Shown: piece by piece, positions 43,062 to 54,521 of the stretch
How the letters are laid out: each line of letters starts with the position of its first letter
How positions within the stretch are numbered: the stretch's first letter is position 1
Source of the DNA: Toxorhynchites rutilus septentrionalis
Lineage: Eukaryota; Arthropoda; Insecta; Diptera; Culicidae
Reading direction: 5' to 3'
NCBI RefSeq assembly: GCF_029784135.1
Contig: NC_073744.1
Coordinates: forward strand, 74,496,935-74,560,934
Length of the DNA stretch: 64,000 bases
Position numbers and translations under genes: made by a program
The notes under the pieces: model-generated
What the model was told of the DNA's origin: nothing
The model's input: the letters and a program-made list of their open reading frames with translations, nothing else
Database searches by the model: none

Positions 43062-44050
43062 TCTTTTATAAAAATGGTATCTGGAAACATGTTTATATTA
43101 TAATGATATGTTTTAGTGGAAAACTAATTTCGTGTCTAGATGTCAACACCGTATCGTTGTCATCTCGGATACACTTCATTTCGTCGTCACCGTGAAGTGT
43201 ATATAGGTGTAAGGCCTATTATCGATAGTTCGTTTTTCACTAGAGACTACGATTAGATCGGCAGTAAAATAGAGAAGGGATTGGGAGAGCAAGAGCAAAG
43301 TGCTTTGGTGAGCGAGCGAGACCATTTTCCACTCACTTCACAATCATAACTAAATGGATTTCCGAGCTGGCACCTGTACAAACCCAGCAGTCGTCGCGCC
43401 ACAAGTCCCTCACGCTTTTATTCGCCAGTCAACGCCTATTGCACTCTGTCGCTATAACGTCCGTTCGCCAGTCGGGCTTACTATCAACTCCCCGAACTGC
43501 CCGTTCCTCGTGCAACACATCCATCATCACGTTCGATACTTATGTGCGTGTATATGTGTGTAATTATCGCCTCGTTGCTTTAGTACCAAGCAAGGCGCCT
43601 CTATAGGTACCAGGTGAAACAATCATATGAAATGCACTTTCAGCCATATTGGAATTGCTGTCGGTATTGTTTATAAACAACATCAGAACGCTGCCAGCGG
43701 CTCTCTACAAACTGCTACGACGCTTATTCGAACGATGCCTTCTATGTTCGGCTTTTGCGAATTTATGTGAAATAGAAGGGATGATTTTGTAGTATTGCAT
43801 TCTCATTTCCACACTCTTGCATGTAAAAAGGCAAAAATAGCGTATCCTAGCAATAACAAAACAAACAACCCCCGCTCCACAAACCGTAATCCCCTTCTTA
43901 TTGAAGTGATGATGTTGCTTCACCTGTTATACATTGATATAAGCGCCTTGGTACCAAGAAACTCTCCACTGATGACATTATTTAGGCAATTCACCGTACT
44001 ATCTACCCGTTACTGAGTTTGCTTCATCACAACTCTACAGCACCCATTTA
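43062..44050. other. Low-copy stretch, no gene recognised
   Basis: About 1 kb. The part from 43140 to 43560 is balanced in composition, with a 69-codon plus-strand frame and GAGCGAGCGAGA near 43310. No homology recognised; a promoter or leader of an unseen gene cannot be excluded. Confidence 0.4.
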
Positions 44051-44052
44051 TA

Positions 44053-45308
44053 TTAGGCTGACAAAAAAGTATTTCCGCGAGGTGTCGTTGTAAGCGCGTA
44101 GTTCTAGTTGTATTCATTGTATCGAGTCATACTATATCTTGTTGGAAAGGTATTTTTGCGCGCTATAATATAGTCCTTGACAATGTTTTGTTTGATTAAG
44201 TCGTTCGTGAGTTATAGTGTCGCAAATATGCAGCAGAATAAAGAGAAAATCCGACATATTTTACAGTACTACTATGACAAAGGCAAAAATGCATCTCAAG
44301 CTGCCAATAAAATTTGTGCAGTTTATGGACCCGATACAGTTTCCATTTCCACCGCACAAAGATGGTTTCAACGTTTTCGTTCTGGTGTAGAGGTCGTCGA
44401 AGATGCGCCACGCTCCGGAAGGCCTGTCGTCGAAAATGGCGACAAAATCGCTGAATTAACCGAGAAAGACCGGCATAGTAGCAGCCGTAGCATCGGCCAA
44501 TCGGCTGGGGATAAGTCATCAAACCGTTGTTAACCATTTGAAGAAGCTTGGATTCGCAAAGAAGCTCGATGTATGGGTGCCACACACGTTGACGCAAAAA
44601 AACATCTTTGACCGTATCGACGCATGTGAATCGCTGCTGAATCGCAACAAAATCGACCCGTTTCTGAAGCGGATGGTGACTGGCGATGAAAAGTGGGTCA
44701 CTCACGATAACGTGAAGCGAAAACGGTCGTGGTCGAAGCCCGCTGAAGCGGCTCAGACGGTGGCCAAGCCCTCATTAACGGCCAGGAAGGTTCTGCTGTG
44801 TGTTTGGTGGGATTGTCAAGGAATAATCTATTATGAGCTGCTTCCCTATGGCCAAACGCTCAATTCGGACCTGTACTGCCAACAACTGGATCGCTTGAAG
44901 GTAGCACTCATGAAGAAGAGGCCATCTTTGATAAACAGAGGCCGCATTGTCTTCCATCAGGACAACGCCAGGCCACACACTTCTTTGGTGACGCGCCAGA
45001 AGCTCCGGGAGCTCGGATGGGAGGTTCTTTTGCATCCGCCGTATAGTCCGGACCTTGCACCAAGTGACTACCACCTGTTTGGTAGTCAGAAGTTAGCCAC
45101 AAAAGAGGCCTGTGAAAATTGGCTATCCGAGTTTTTTGCCAATAAGTAAGCGAGCTTCTATAACAGGGGTATTATGAAGTTGGCATCTCGTTGGGAACAA
45201 GTCATCGAACAAAACGGCACATGTTTGACTTGAAACAGATGATTGTAACTAATTTTATGAACAAATGAAAATTCAAAAAAAAACCGCAGGACTTTTTTGA
45301 CAGCCTAA
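44053..45308 (+). mobile_element. Complete mellifera-type mariner
   Basis: 1,256 bp, flanked by TA (44051-44052 and 45309-45310). Terminal repeats are TTAGGCTGACAAAAAAGT and, inverted, TTAGGCTGTCAAAAAAGT. It contains a single transposase gene with two defects. Length, termini and target all agree with the mariner family. Confidence 0.93.
44228..45232 (+). pseudogene. Mariner DD34D transposase, one frameshift and one stop
   Basis: The start is ATG at 44228 (MQQNKEKIRHILQYYYDKGK), the usual mariner N-terminus. The first part has the helix-turn-helix region and EDAPRSGRP. The frame shifts by one near 44505. The second part contains KKLDVWVPHTLTQKN, VTGDEKWV (first aspartate), HQDNARPHTS (second) and PYSPDLAPSDYH (third). 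The last two are separated by 34 residues, so the DD34D triad is complete. A segment after SDYHLF appears shortened, and a TAA at 45147-45149 precedes 27 more in-frame codons ending TGA at 45230-45232. The closest relative in this window is the copy at 51639-53351. Inactive as it stands. Confidence 0.9.
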
Positions 45309-45517
45309 TATATAGATTTATGTGATTCCAATGTTTTTAAAAATATGTTCAAGCTATTGAAACAATTTTCAGGGTCAATAAGTAGCAAGCATATAACTTT
45401 TAGACATTTTATCGGAAAAAATAATTACTAAACCACTCCGCTGAACCGAAAAAAATCCATTAATTTAAGAGATATTAACGACCAAAATCAACACACTTGT
45501 TCTGGGAGGAGGAATTG

Positions 45518-45537
45518 CTTAGACGTAGTCCTACGTC
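45518..45537 (-). mobile_element. Hairpin-family 5' end fragment F8
   Basis: The minus strand reads TTTTGACGTAGGACTACGTC, the near-palindromic 5' motif of the hairpin family, with a T-run outside. The rest of the element is not recognisable to the left. Confidence 0.45.
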
Positions 45538-45539
45538 AA

Positions 45540-48500
45540 AAAATTAATAATAATAATGTTGAGACTATGGAACTAGTTCGATTGTCCCATCTGGAATATC
45601 GTTGTCCTTTTGAATTTCACTGACGGCTTACAGGGCCTGAACCAATCGACTGAGGGTTATCGTTTGAATAGAAAACGGATTTGTGTCTCATCATGAAATC
45701 ACTAACTCACACATATCGATAGTGACTCACCAGAAGTTTTGGGAATATTTTTTCGAAGTTCTTATGCATCATAACTATGTCAAATAAAGATGAATTTAAG
45801 TCTTGAAATATTATTTTAAAATAATAACTCCCCAACCTAGCATGAATGCCTCATTGGACCTCATTATCAGACCAAATGTAATCATTACAATAAACTATGA
45901 TTGATTCAGTGCGACTGTTCTTCTGTTGAAAAGCGAAATAAAACCAACTTTCATTAGGCTGCCTAGTGGTGGAAAATCCTTTTTCACCTTGTTTTTTTCG
46001 CTTTTTTTCGCTAGAAAAAAAAATATACTGAAGAATAGAACCACTTTCACAGATGGTAACTTGTTTTCTCATTTCCGCTTCACGAACTCACCAACCTACA
46101 CAGAACCTGATTCTTGGGCACACGAATAAGCACATAAAGTACTTTTGATGTTGAGATAACTAGCTCGACCAGCCATACCGTACTTCAACTTCACCATAAC
46201 CCACATGAAAATGATTTCGCCAAAACAAAGAAAGTAATTTAACAAGATTTTTATCGCGATCTGCCATCAACCCATCCGAGGCTTGTTACGTGTACAAAAT
46301 GAATATCCAGTTGTCGAGGAGATCAACAAACTGTTAAACTACTTCGCAGGAAGAAAGAAAACAACTAAGATGGCTCGAGTGCTAAGCACTCGGAAGCTTA
46401 TAATATTTCCGCCGGTTCCACTATAAGTTGCCCCCTAGAGGAATAACTTTTCTCGGCGGCAGACTTTCTTGTTTGCGTCTTATAGTTTGTGTACCTTCGC
46501 GCTGATGGATGCTGAACTCGACCCGCAGAGCATGGGCTGATAAATTAGTGATAAGCCACTGTTTTGTATTAGGCTGTGTGGTTTTAGTTTTCGTCAAAGT
46601 GTTTCCACCTGTCGATGGTCCCACAGGCGGCGTCTATATACCAGCATCAAATTTGAACATAACTTCACTCAGACGATAAGTTGAATGATTCGGACGTTAA
46701 TTAATGTTGTCAAGCTACCATCACTTGGAAAAGTAATCTACTGATGGTGTTGTTGCGGATGCGTAGGTTACGTTTGAAATATTGTTATTATGCGACACAA
46801 ACAACATAACTGTCACTGTTGAATCATTTGGGAATGGGCTTTAGCACACCCGGCGAAGATATCCACCATAACATCATTCGTATCCTGTGTGACTTTGATG
46901 ATATTCTCTCATCAGCCGACGCCAAGAGTGTGAACATTTGTGCACAGCAAAAGAAAGCTCATCAATCCTGTAGGTCCAGGCTGGACGGCGTTGAGTTCTA
47001 GTGATTATCGCTACTGAGTCAGACTAGGTGAGAGGGGTCTACTTGTGGAGAAATTCGCTGTGATCCGGGTGTGACTTCTCCGGCGATTCCGACGATTTGT
47101 TCTATGCTCTGCTGAAATTTAATTAAAATAAATCAAGCTGACACGAGCTTTCACCGAGTATTATCTGGGGATCTTGTCTGGAGTGAGGAACTGTGAGCTG
47201 TTGGCAAACGTTTTGCGGCAACGATGGATTCCCAAGTAGCAAATGAGTGCCAACAAGATCAACGGAGCAAGGCGAAATTTCAGAATAAATCACTCGCCAT
47301 TTTTATCCTTAAATAACGTGTGTTGCAATAAGTTAACCTGGACGCATACAAAATACGATGTAAACGAAGGAATGGAACGAATTTATGCGATACTTTGTCT
47401 ATGAATTGAATTGCACGCGCAAGATGTTTACTTCCAGCAGTCCATATCCGCTTTTATTCAATCATTCTAATACTTTAATGATTTTATATTATGTCGACCG
47501 AGAACGCTTTATGGCCGTTTGATGGAATTCTCAGCATAAAAAGCCGCCATCCTTTCTTCAGTAATTTCTGTTTTTAAAGCATCAATATCACCCCCCGTGG
47601 AGGGCTATATGGCACGAAGAAGGCTACACTTTCATGTGCAATAAAAAGAAACAGCATCCGAGATACTTAGAAGGAACATCAAATTGAATTCCGGACCCGT
47701 TTCAGGACTAATCTTCGCTCGGCGCGGATGCTGTTAACGACGTGCGAAGGAACCAAATCCGCGCCCGAGTCTTCCGACGCAATTTGCACGTTCAACTGTT
47801 CACCTCTGACAGTTCTCTACGGTGTATATCGTGTGAGCGGAACCATTCTGTCAAGATGGTTGATTTTTTATGGAAATCACCCTCCGTGTATATGTCTGAA
47901 TTGCTTCAAAATTTTCGCTTTTCCGCAGCTCTTACGGTGTTTGTATCGTCCGACAGCTGTTATTTCGGAGCTTTTGGCTTCCTTTTATGTCGAAGTGTGT
48001 GACAGTTTACTGCCTACCAGTGACACATTTGCCCCTGTTTATTGTTCCTTCCCTCCGGATCATAATTATTCATTTCCTTCCGCTCCGATGGTGACCCATC
48101 GAACCGTCTCTAGTGGGAGGGAATGTGTGATTATGAAACTTGGCGGTTATCTGTAGTTGTTTTGACATCGGAGTGGACTCGAATCTGATATTAAATGCAA
48201 ATGAGATGCGATAAATATTAATCAAATTGACCTCAGTGGGCGGTAACTATCGCGCTATAAATTAATGATTCCCAGAGTGCGAATGATGTGCTGTTTGCTA
48301 AATTATGATTAGCGCGGTTCTGCAGTCCTGGCTGTAAGGTGTAGCCGGGAGGGCTACCGGTGGTTACCCTCTAACTATGTGTGACTCGTAAATTGCTGCA
48401 CATCGGTTGAAGTAGTCACTCGTGGGAATGGTTACCGCTCTAGTGATTGCAGCGTGACTCGATGGCAGCTTGCGTTGAGGGGGATCAGTTATTCAGCGTT

Positions 48501-49093
48501 GGTAAATAGACTATAGTTAGTCAATGAAAATTCTAACAAACTCTCGAGTATCCAGATTAAGTTCTACCAGAGTTCTATCCAGAGATGCCAACCTTCCTGA
48601 TTTTTCAGAAGCATCACATCATCATTGTCAAACAGTCAATTTGGCCTGATTTAACTGAAATAATCCTAATTGTTGTACTTTTAACTTTCTTTCAAATTAG
48701 GCTTCATTTACGTACATATAAAGGAGCCAAACTCTTAACTATAATTTAATACTGATATACATTTTTTTCGTAAATTCATTAGTTAGTAAGGTAGGAAACC
48801 GTTTAATGACCTACATAAGGAGTTCTCAGATCCGCACTAATAACGCTCACTCCAGAGAAGAGAAGTGGAACTTGAGAGAAAAAAGTGGCAACGATTTGTG
48901 GTAAGAAAATTTAAACAGTGAAAGATAGTTTATGCTCTAAAAATTTAACAGAATGTTGAGATGTATCTAAAAGAGTGGGAGACATCATATATGAGGTGGG
49001 AGGTTCGTATATGATTGTTCGGATTTCCGGTATATATTTTTGCAGCAGTTTTGATCGTAGCAGCTCAAAACTGTAAATAGTTTTATTTGAATA
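45540..49093. other. Low-copy non-coding DNA, no gene recognised
   Basis: About 3.5 kb without recognisable transposon ends. A 142-codon plus-strand frame (47728-48156), overlapped by a second, is Cys/Ser/Phe-rich and resembles no family I know. The block 46800-48500 has a balanced composition and may be host intron or intergenic DNA. Confidence 0.5.
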
Positions 49094-49709
49094 ACTAGCT
49101 GACCCGGCAAACTTCGTTATCACATCCACGTTTTTTTTTTCGTTATCACATCCGCGTTTTCTTATTAAACGCTGTTCATGGGCCCAATCGCAGAATTATT
49201 CATTGATTGATCTCCTGATCTACCCTTTAAAATTACCTTTTACTATAAAATTCCTAGTACTCCTACCAAAACTCATCATTATAATATCAGATTATTTTCA
49301 GACACAATTCTCGTTGAAGATTTTTTCAACCACTTGCAAATAACATGTTTCTCCGTTACGTTACATGCAAAATTTGGTCTTATTTGCTTGTTTAAATCTC
49401 GAGTAATGCAGCAATTTGTGTTTCATTTGTATGGCAGAACCAGCCCACCCCCGCCCTTCCCCTTAAGAGCCAAATTTCATTTCATTTATTCGATTAATTC
49501 TCGAATAATGCAGAAATTCGTGTTTCATTTGTATGGCAGCCCCCTCTTAGAGTGGGGGAGGGGTCTCAAACTGTTACGAAAACCTTCCCCGGCCCCAAAA
49601 ACCCCTACATACCAATTTTCATGTCGATCGGTTCAGTAGTTTCCGAATCCATAAGAATCAGACAGACAGGAAGACAGACAGACATCACTCTATTTTTATA
49701 TGTATAGAT
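49094..49709 (+). repeat. ACTAGC...TATAGAT dispersed repeat, copy 4 (full length)
   Basis: Starts ACTAGCTGACCCGGCAAAC and ends TATAGAT after GATCGGTTCAGTAGTTTCC and CAGACAGGAAGACAGACAGA. It contains a small internal duplication (CGTTATCACATCC twice near 49115-49160) and two sub-repeats instead of three. A full-length reference for the other copies. Confidence 0.85.
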
Positions 49710-50250
49710 AATAATAATAATAATAAATTAATTACACATTAAATCCTTACATTTTTTTTTTCTGATAACCCGAAAATCAATAATTAATTCACCTTTCCAC
49801 TAAATCCAATCTAAACACATTAACAACGTATTTCTTTTAAAATCCTATTATAAATCCTGATTCCTTTCACTTTAGTCCTTTAATCCTCTTTCATCCAACT
49901 ATAGTCTTCAACTTCCTTCAACTTTTTGATTTCACCCAACTATAGTTTCCTACTCAATGCTCTGTAAAGACCCTTTTCATCTATAACTCGCTTATTCAAA
50001 TTGTTATTCTCTTCGTCAATTATTCTTCAGTGTTTCATCTGTCCTTATCTATGTGCTCCAAACAGTTCTCTATTGCTTCACGTGCTGCATCCAGTTCCAT
50101 TCTAACTCCGACACTCCGACACTCCTAACTCTGACAAGGGGGTTCGGTGCACGGCGGGCTAACAATAATGTTATTAATGTTAGCTTCATCATGATAAACA
50201 CAACAAACGGGATAAAAATTACGAACTGAACGTTGAATAAAAAATATATA
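49710..50250. other. AT-rich stretch with (AAT)n
   Basis: Begins with an AAT-repeat (49710-49732). Further on, CTCCGACACTCCGACACTCC is a short duplication. No gene or element recognised. Confidence 0.45.
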
Positions 50251-50252
50251 TA

Positions 50253-51605
50253 CAGCCATTCCGAGCCAAACCGATATAGTGGTTCTCAGATTTTCGTGAA
50301 AAGTGGTAGTTTTGTTCTTTATCGCAAAACATTAGACCCGTTTTTTTTTATTTTTCCAGTAGGGACTATCTCCAATTCAGGGTTGTCCGAAAAATCAACT
50401 TTATTCTTTTTTTTTCAAAAATTACTTTTTTCAAAAATTCATAATTTTTGAACTACTAAACCGATTCAGATGATCGACATATCAAATTAAAGCCAATGTT
50501 TTCATAGTCTCGGAACCAAGGGCGCTATATTTTATATTTTTTCTGAAAAGCTGAGGATTTTTCACATAACATATGTCAAAACCAAAGAGGCGTTTTTTTC
50601 GTTTTTATGTTATGATTTTTCAAAGTTAACCGATGGTCCAAAAAATCATTTTCCACTTTTTTCCAAAAATGACTTTGTTCAAAAATTTATTACTTTCGAA
50701 CTACTGGACCGATTCAGATGATCGACATATCAAATTAAAGCCAATAAGCCAGTCTTACATTACATTTAATTGATTTTTAGTCGCATACATCCAATCTAGT
50801 CGCATAGAAATATTGAACAAAGACTGAAAACGTTTTAACTTTGAAAAATAATTACTTATAAACGAAAAATTACACATCTCTGATTTTTGGATATGTTATG
50901 TAAAAAAATCCTCAGCTTTCAAGAAAAATACAGCATCCTTGGTTCCGAAACCATGTAAACTATAAAAACCAATACAATAAATAATTACGAAATCAAAATC
51001 AATTTTTTTTTCGCAAGTCTAATATTTTTCAAAAAAGACTAGCTAATTGGCTTTTATTTTATGTATCGATCATCTGAATCGGTCCAGTAGATCAAAAGTT
51101 ATGAATTTTCGTGTTGGAAAAAAGAGGAAAAAATATGTTTCGAACCATCGGTTAACTTTGAAAAATCATAACTCAAAAACGAAAAAAATCATCTTTGGTT
51201 TCGACATATGTTATGTGAAAAATCCTTAGCTTTTCAGAAAAAATATAGCGCCCTTTGTCCCGAGACTATGAAAACAATAAAAAACGAATACAATCAATAA
51301 TAACGAGAAAAGAATTCAAACTTTCTGCAGGTTTAGTATATTTCCAAAAAAGACAAGATTGGCTTTAATTTGATATGTCAAACATCTGAATCGGCCCAGT
51401 AGTTCCAAAGTTATGATTTTTTTTTAAAAAGTCCTTTTTGGAAAAAAGAGGAAAAAGTTGATTTTTCGGTCCACCATAAAATGGAAATGGTCACCTTACT
51501 GAAAAAATAAAAAAATACGGGTCTAATGTTTTGCGATAAAGAACAAAACTACCACTTTTCACGAAAATCTGAGAACCACTATATCGGTTTGGCTCGGAAT
51601 GGCTG
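50253..51605. mobile_element. CAGCCATTCC foldback element, copy A2 (complete)
   Basis: 1,353 bp between TA dinucleotides (50251-50252 and 51606-51607). The first 90 bp (CAGCCATTCCGAGCCAAACC, GATATAGTGG, GAAAAGTGGTAG) are matched almost perfectly by the inverted right end. Inner arms are made of several copies of GAACTACTGGACCGATTCAG and ATATGTTATGTGAAAAATCC in both orientations. No transposase. The CAG termini and TA target suggest mobilisation by an IS630-Tc1-mariner transposase. Confidence 0.85.
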
Positions 51606-51729
51606 TATATAGACGCTTTATGTATGGTGTCGTTAATATAGGGTTGAAGAAAAGGAAATGTCGTATTTCTGATCGAAATTTGACGCTTTATTTAACAAAC
51701 TTAAAATTATCCAATTTAAGTCAAATATG

Positions 51730-52219
51730 GGGGGTCTCCGTAGCCACATTGGTTGCGCGTTCGCTTAGTAAGCGATCGATCGTGAGTTCAAAACTCAGGG
51801 CCCTCATTGACCATCTTTGTGTTGTTACAGAATAGCTACGTCCACGCAACAATCATCAGCGATGGAGATCGATCCACGGTCGAAATAGGATCGATTCATC
51901 CATACAACTGCTCTGCTCTGCCAGACACATCGGGCTACTGTTCTATAAATAACTCAACAATGATCAAACAACTGTCTCCGTTGTCCGGTGGTCCAACTGG
52001 ATAATGGAAGAACAGAAAGAATACCCTTACGCCTAAATGGCTACTATGTGAATGAACCATATGTAATAGTATAGAAGGAATACTGGCGAATGGCAACTAT
52101 GTAATGTGCTAATTATAGATATATGATAACCATGTGACATGTACACGATTAAAATTCGGCTCTGTTACAGCTAAAATGCTAATGAGCCTTAAATAAATAA
52201 ATGGAATAAAAAAAAAAAA
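51730..52219 (+). mobile_element. tRNA-derived SINE, family 1, copy 2
   Basis: 490 bp, closely matching the copy at 16996-17484. The same tRNA-like head (51730-51805, with one change in the 3' acceptor strand) and A-rich tail are present. It is flanked by a perfect 10-bp duplication GTCAAATATG (51720-51729 and 52220-52229), which may extend to 12 bp. It inserted into the 3' part of the mariner transposase gene, just before its end. Confidence 0.92.
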
Positions 52220-52240
52220 GTCAAATATGCTCCGTTTTTT

Positions 52241-53166
52241 TCGCAAATTTGTTGCCATTTAGAAGGCAACTTCATTATCACCCCCTCTCCTTATTTGCAA
52301 AAAAAAAATCAGACAGCATTTTTTCGCAAGCCTCTTTTGAAGCCAACTTAGAATCATCAAGAGCGTTTTTCATGGACCGGAAGAGATGATAATCACTTGG
52401 GGCAGGTCCGGACTATACGGTGGGTGCAATAGGACATCCCATCCGAGCTCCCGTAGCTTCTGACGGGCCATCAAAGATGTGTGAGGCCGAGCGTTGTCCT
52501 GGTGGAAAACAACACCATTACTATTGATCATTTCTGGCCGCTTCTGGTCAATCGCCTGCTTCAAACGGTCAAGCTGCTCACAGTAGAGAACCGAGTTGAG
52601 GGTCTGGCCATAGTTGAGCAGCTCATAGTGGATGATTCCCTTCCAATCCCACCAAACACAAAGCAAAACCATCCTAGCCGTCAATCCGGGCTTGGCAATG
52701 GTTTGGGCCGACTCACCGCGCTTTGACCACGACTTTCTTCGCTTTATGTTCCGTTTCAGCAGTGCATCGCAGGCGTTGATTCGGTCTAAAAGATTTTTTT
52801 GCGTCAACTCGTGTGGCACCCATACATCCAGCTTTTTTGGAATCCGATCTTCATTCTTCAAATGGTTCCAAATGGTTTTATGGTCTATACCCAGTTCCTG
52901 GTCAATCGAGCTAGTGCTCACATGCCGGTCTACTTGGATGATTTCAACGATTTTTTCGGTTTCCACGACGATTGGCCTACCAGTACGGGGTGTATCTTCG
53001 ACAGCCACTACACCAGAACGAAATCGATCAAACCAACGCTGTGCAAATCGTTACAGTATCGGGTCCATAAACTACACGAACATTTTTCGGCCGCCTTCGT
53101 TGCAGTTTTACCTCGCAGGTAGTAAAAACGTTAAATATGGCGAATTTCTTGCTTGGTGGACTCCAT
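52241..53166 (-). pseudogene. Mariner DD34D transposase, deleted and frameshifted
   Basis: The start codon is at 53164-53166 (MESTKQEIRHI). Frameshifts follow, then a 212-codon frame (53008-52370) with EDTPRTGRPIV, DQELGIDHKTIWNHLK, KKLDVWVPHELTQKN, VVFHQDNARPHTS and LLHPPYSPDL. The stretch carrying the first catalytic aspartate is deleted between LLKRN and IKRRKSWSK. After PYSPDL the frame shifts, and the C-terminal part is read in pieces to about 52241, where the SINE lies. Most similar to the mariner at 44053-45308. Non-functional. Confidence 0.88.
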
Positions 53167-53353
53167 CTTTGACGCGCTATAACTTGAGACTGAAAAGGAC
53201 AATCACAACACTGTCAAAATGACACTTGTAGCACAGATTGTCGTCTTTAAATAGCCGTATAGTATGACCCGATGCGATAAGTACAACACAAGATATGTTG
53301 AAGTGTTGCCATATATTGACAATATACGACATTTCTATTTCCCCAACCCAATA

Positions 53354-54031
53354 TTTGCATTATCAAAATAAACACATATGTATTGTAATCTCAACTGGCT
53401 GTGCTATCCATAACGACATTTATGGTCGTATTTCACCAATGATGACAAATGTGTTGTAATTTACAAATAAAGCTTCACCATAGAAACTGGACATTGAATT
53501 AAAAAAAATCAAAACGTGGTAATAGCATCAGTTGTGGAAAAAAAATTCAATTTACTTCAACGAAAATGCTTTAATCGTTGGAGTAAATTGAATGACTAAA
53601 TAATTATACGACTGAATAATGTATGTACGCTTAAAATATAACATAAAAATTTGATTTCTAATCAAGCTGATGCAACACAACATTTCTTCTGTTGGCCAGT
53701 TCTGAACGTTTATGGTCAATCGCTAGCTTCAAAGGGTCCATTTGTTGACTGTAGAGATCATAATTTAGTGTATTGCAATGACAAAAATTGTGGGGGGTTG
53801 TATCCAAGACACGACCGCTTAGGACGTAGGACTGCGCATTCGTTTTATTTCATCTGCTTGTTTATCATTTCGGATAATATCCATGATTGCAAAAGAATTT
53901 GGTAATTCACTCTTCATTAGATTACGGTTACGGTAAGACTGAAAAGTGTATATCATTAACCCTCGGATTTGTAAAAGCAGTTCTAGAAGCAGCGATTCTA
54001 TCTTGCTTTTGCGCGAACAATACACGATACA
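53354..54031. other. AT-rich stretch with hairpin-family end F7
   Basis: Mostly unassigned. At about 53787-53835, in minus orientation, lies the 3' end of a hairpin-family element (see separate entry). Confidence 0.45.
53787..53835 (-). mobile_element. Hairpin-family 3' end fragment F7
   Basis: The plus strand reads GGTTGTATC-CAA-GACACGACC, a 9-bp-stem hairpin, followed by GCTTAGGACGTAGGACTGCG, the inverted 3' motif of the family. Confidence 0.55.
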
Positions 54032-54033
54032 TA

Positions 54034-54521
54034 ACAGTTTGGCTGAAATGTTCATGAGGTTGACGTCTAGATGACGCCTCTTGCAAAAATCTACTTGACT
54101 ATCACAAAGCACCATCTTTCAATGGATACGTGTCAAAATTTGACAGCAATCGGTCGATTGGTTCGTGAGTTACAGCATTGAGAGTGAGGCAACTTTTGTT
54201 ATTGTGAAAAAAAAATGAAAAAATCTGAATTTCGTGTGTAGTTGCATGAATTGGGCTTCGAATTGCTTCCGCATCCACCGTATTCCCTAGATCTGGCCCC
54301 CAGCGACTATTCTCTGTTCACAGACCTGAAGAAAATGATCCCTATTTTGAGAAAAAAAAAGTGAAAGTACTAGTATGTACTATAAAAATGATATCGAAAG
54401 GTTGCAAGATCCCTATAATCGCTGTATCGCCCTCGAAGGCAATTATGTTGAATAATAAAATTGTATTTTGCAAAAAAAATAGTTTTACTATGTTATTTTA
54501 TAAACTTTTCAGCCGAACTGT
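54034..54521 (+). mobile_element. Internally deleted mariner (MITE-like derivative)
   Basis: 488 bp between TA dinucleotides (54032-54033, 54522-54523). Ends are ACAGTTTGGCTGAAATG and, inverted, ACAGTTCGGCTGAAAAG. It retains the first transposase codons (MKKSEFRV at about 54215) and then jumps to the end of the gene: FELLPHPPYSLDLAPSDYSL (about 54256-54315) and, in a different frame, LQDPYNRCIALEGNYVE with a stop at about 54453. The whole middle, including two catalytic residues, is deleted. This shows directly how a MITE arises from an autonomous mariner. Confidence 0.85.

Larger units (their letters stand above)
51639..53351 (-). mobile_element. Mellifera-type mariner interrupted by a SINE
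   Basis: The ends TAGGGTTGAAGAAAAGG at 51639 and, inverted, TTGGGTTGGGGAAATAG at 53351 share GAAATGTCGTAT further in, and TA flanks both sides (51637-51638, 53352-53353). Without the SINE and its duplication the element is about 1.2 kb, normal for mariner. Confidence 0.85.

Noticed and set aside
47728..48156. 142-codon plus-strand frame as a host gene
   Set aside because: Overlaps another frame, has no recognisable motif, no clear splice or promoter context, and a composition like translated non-coding DNA.
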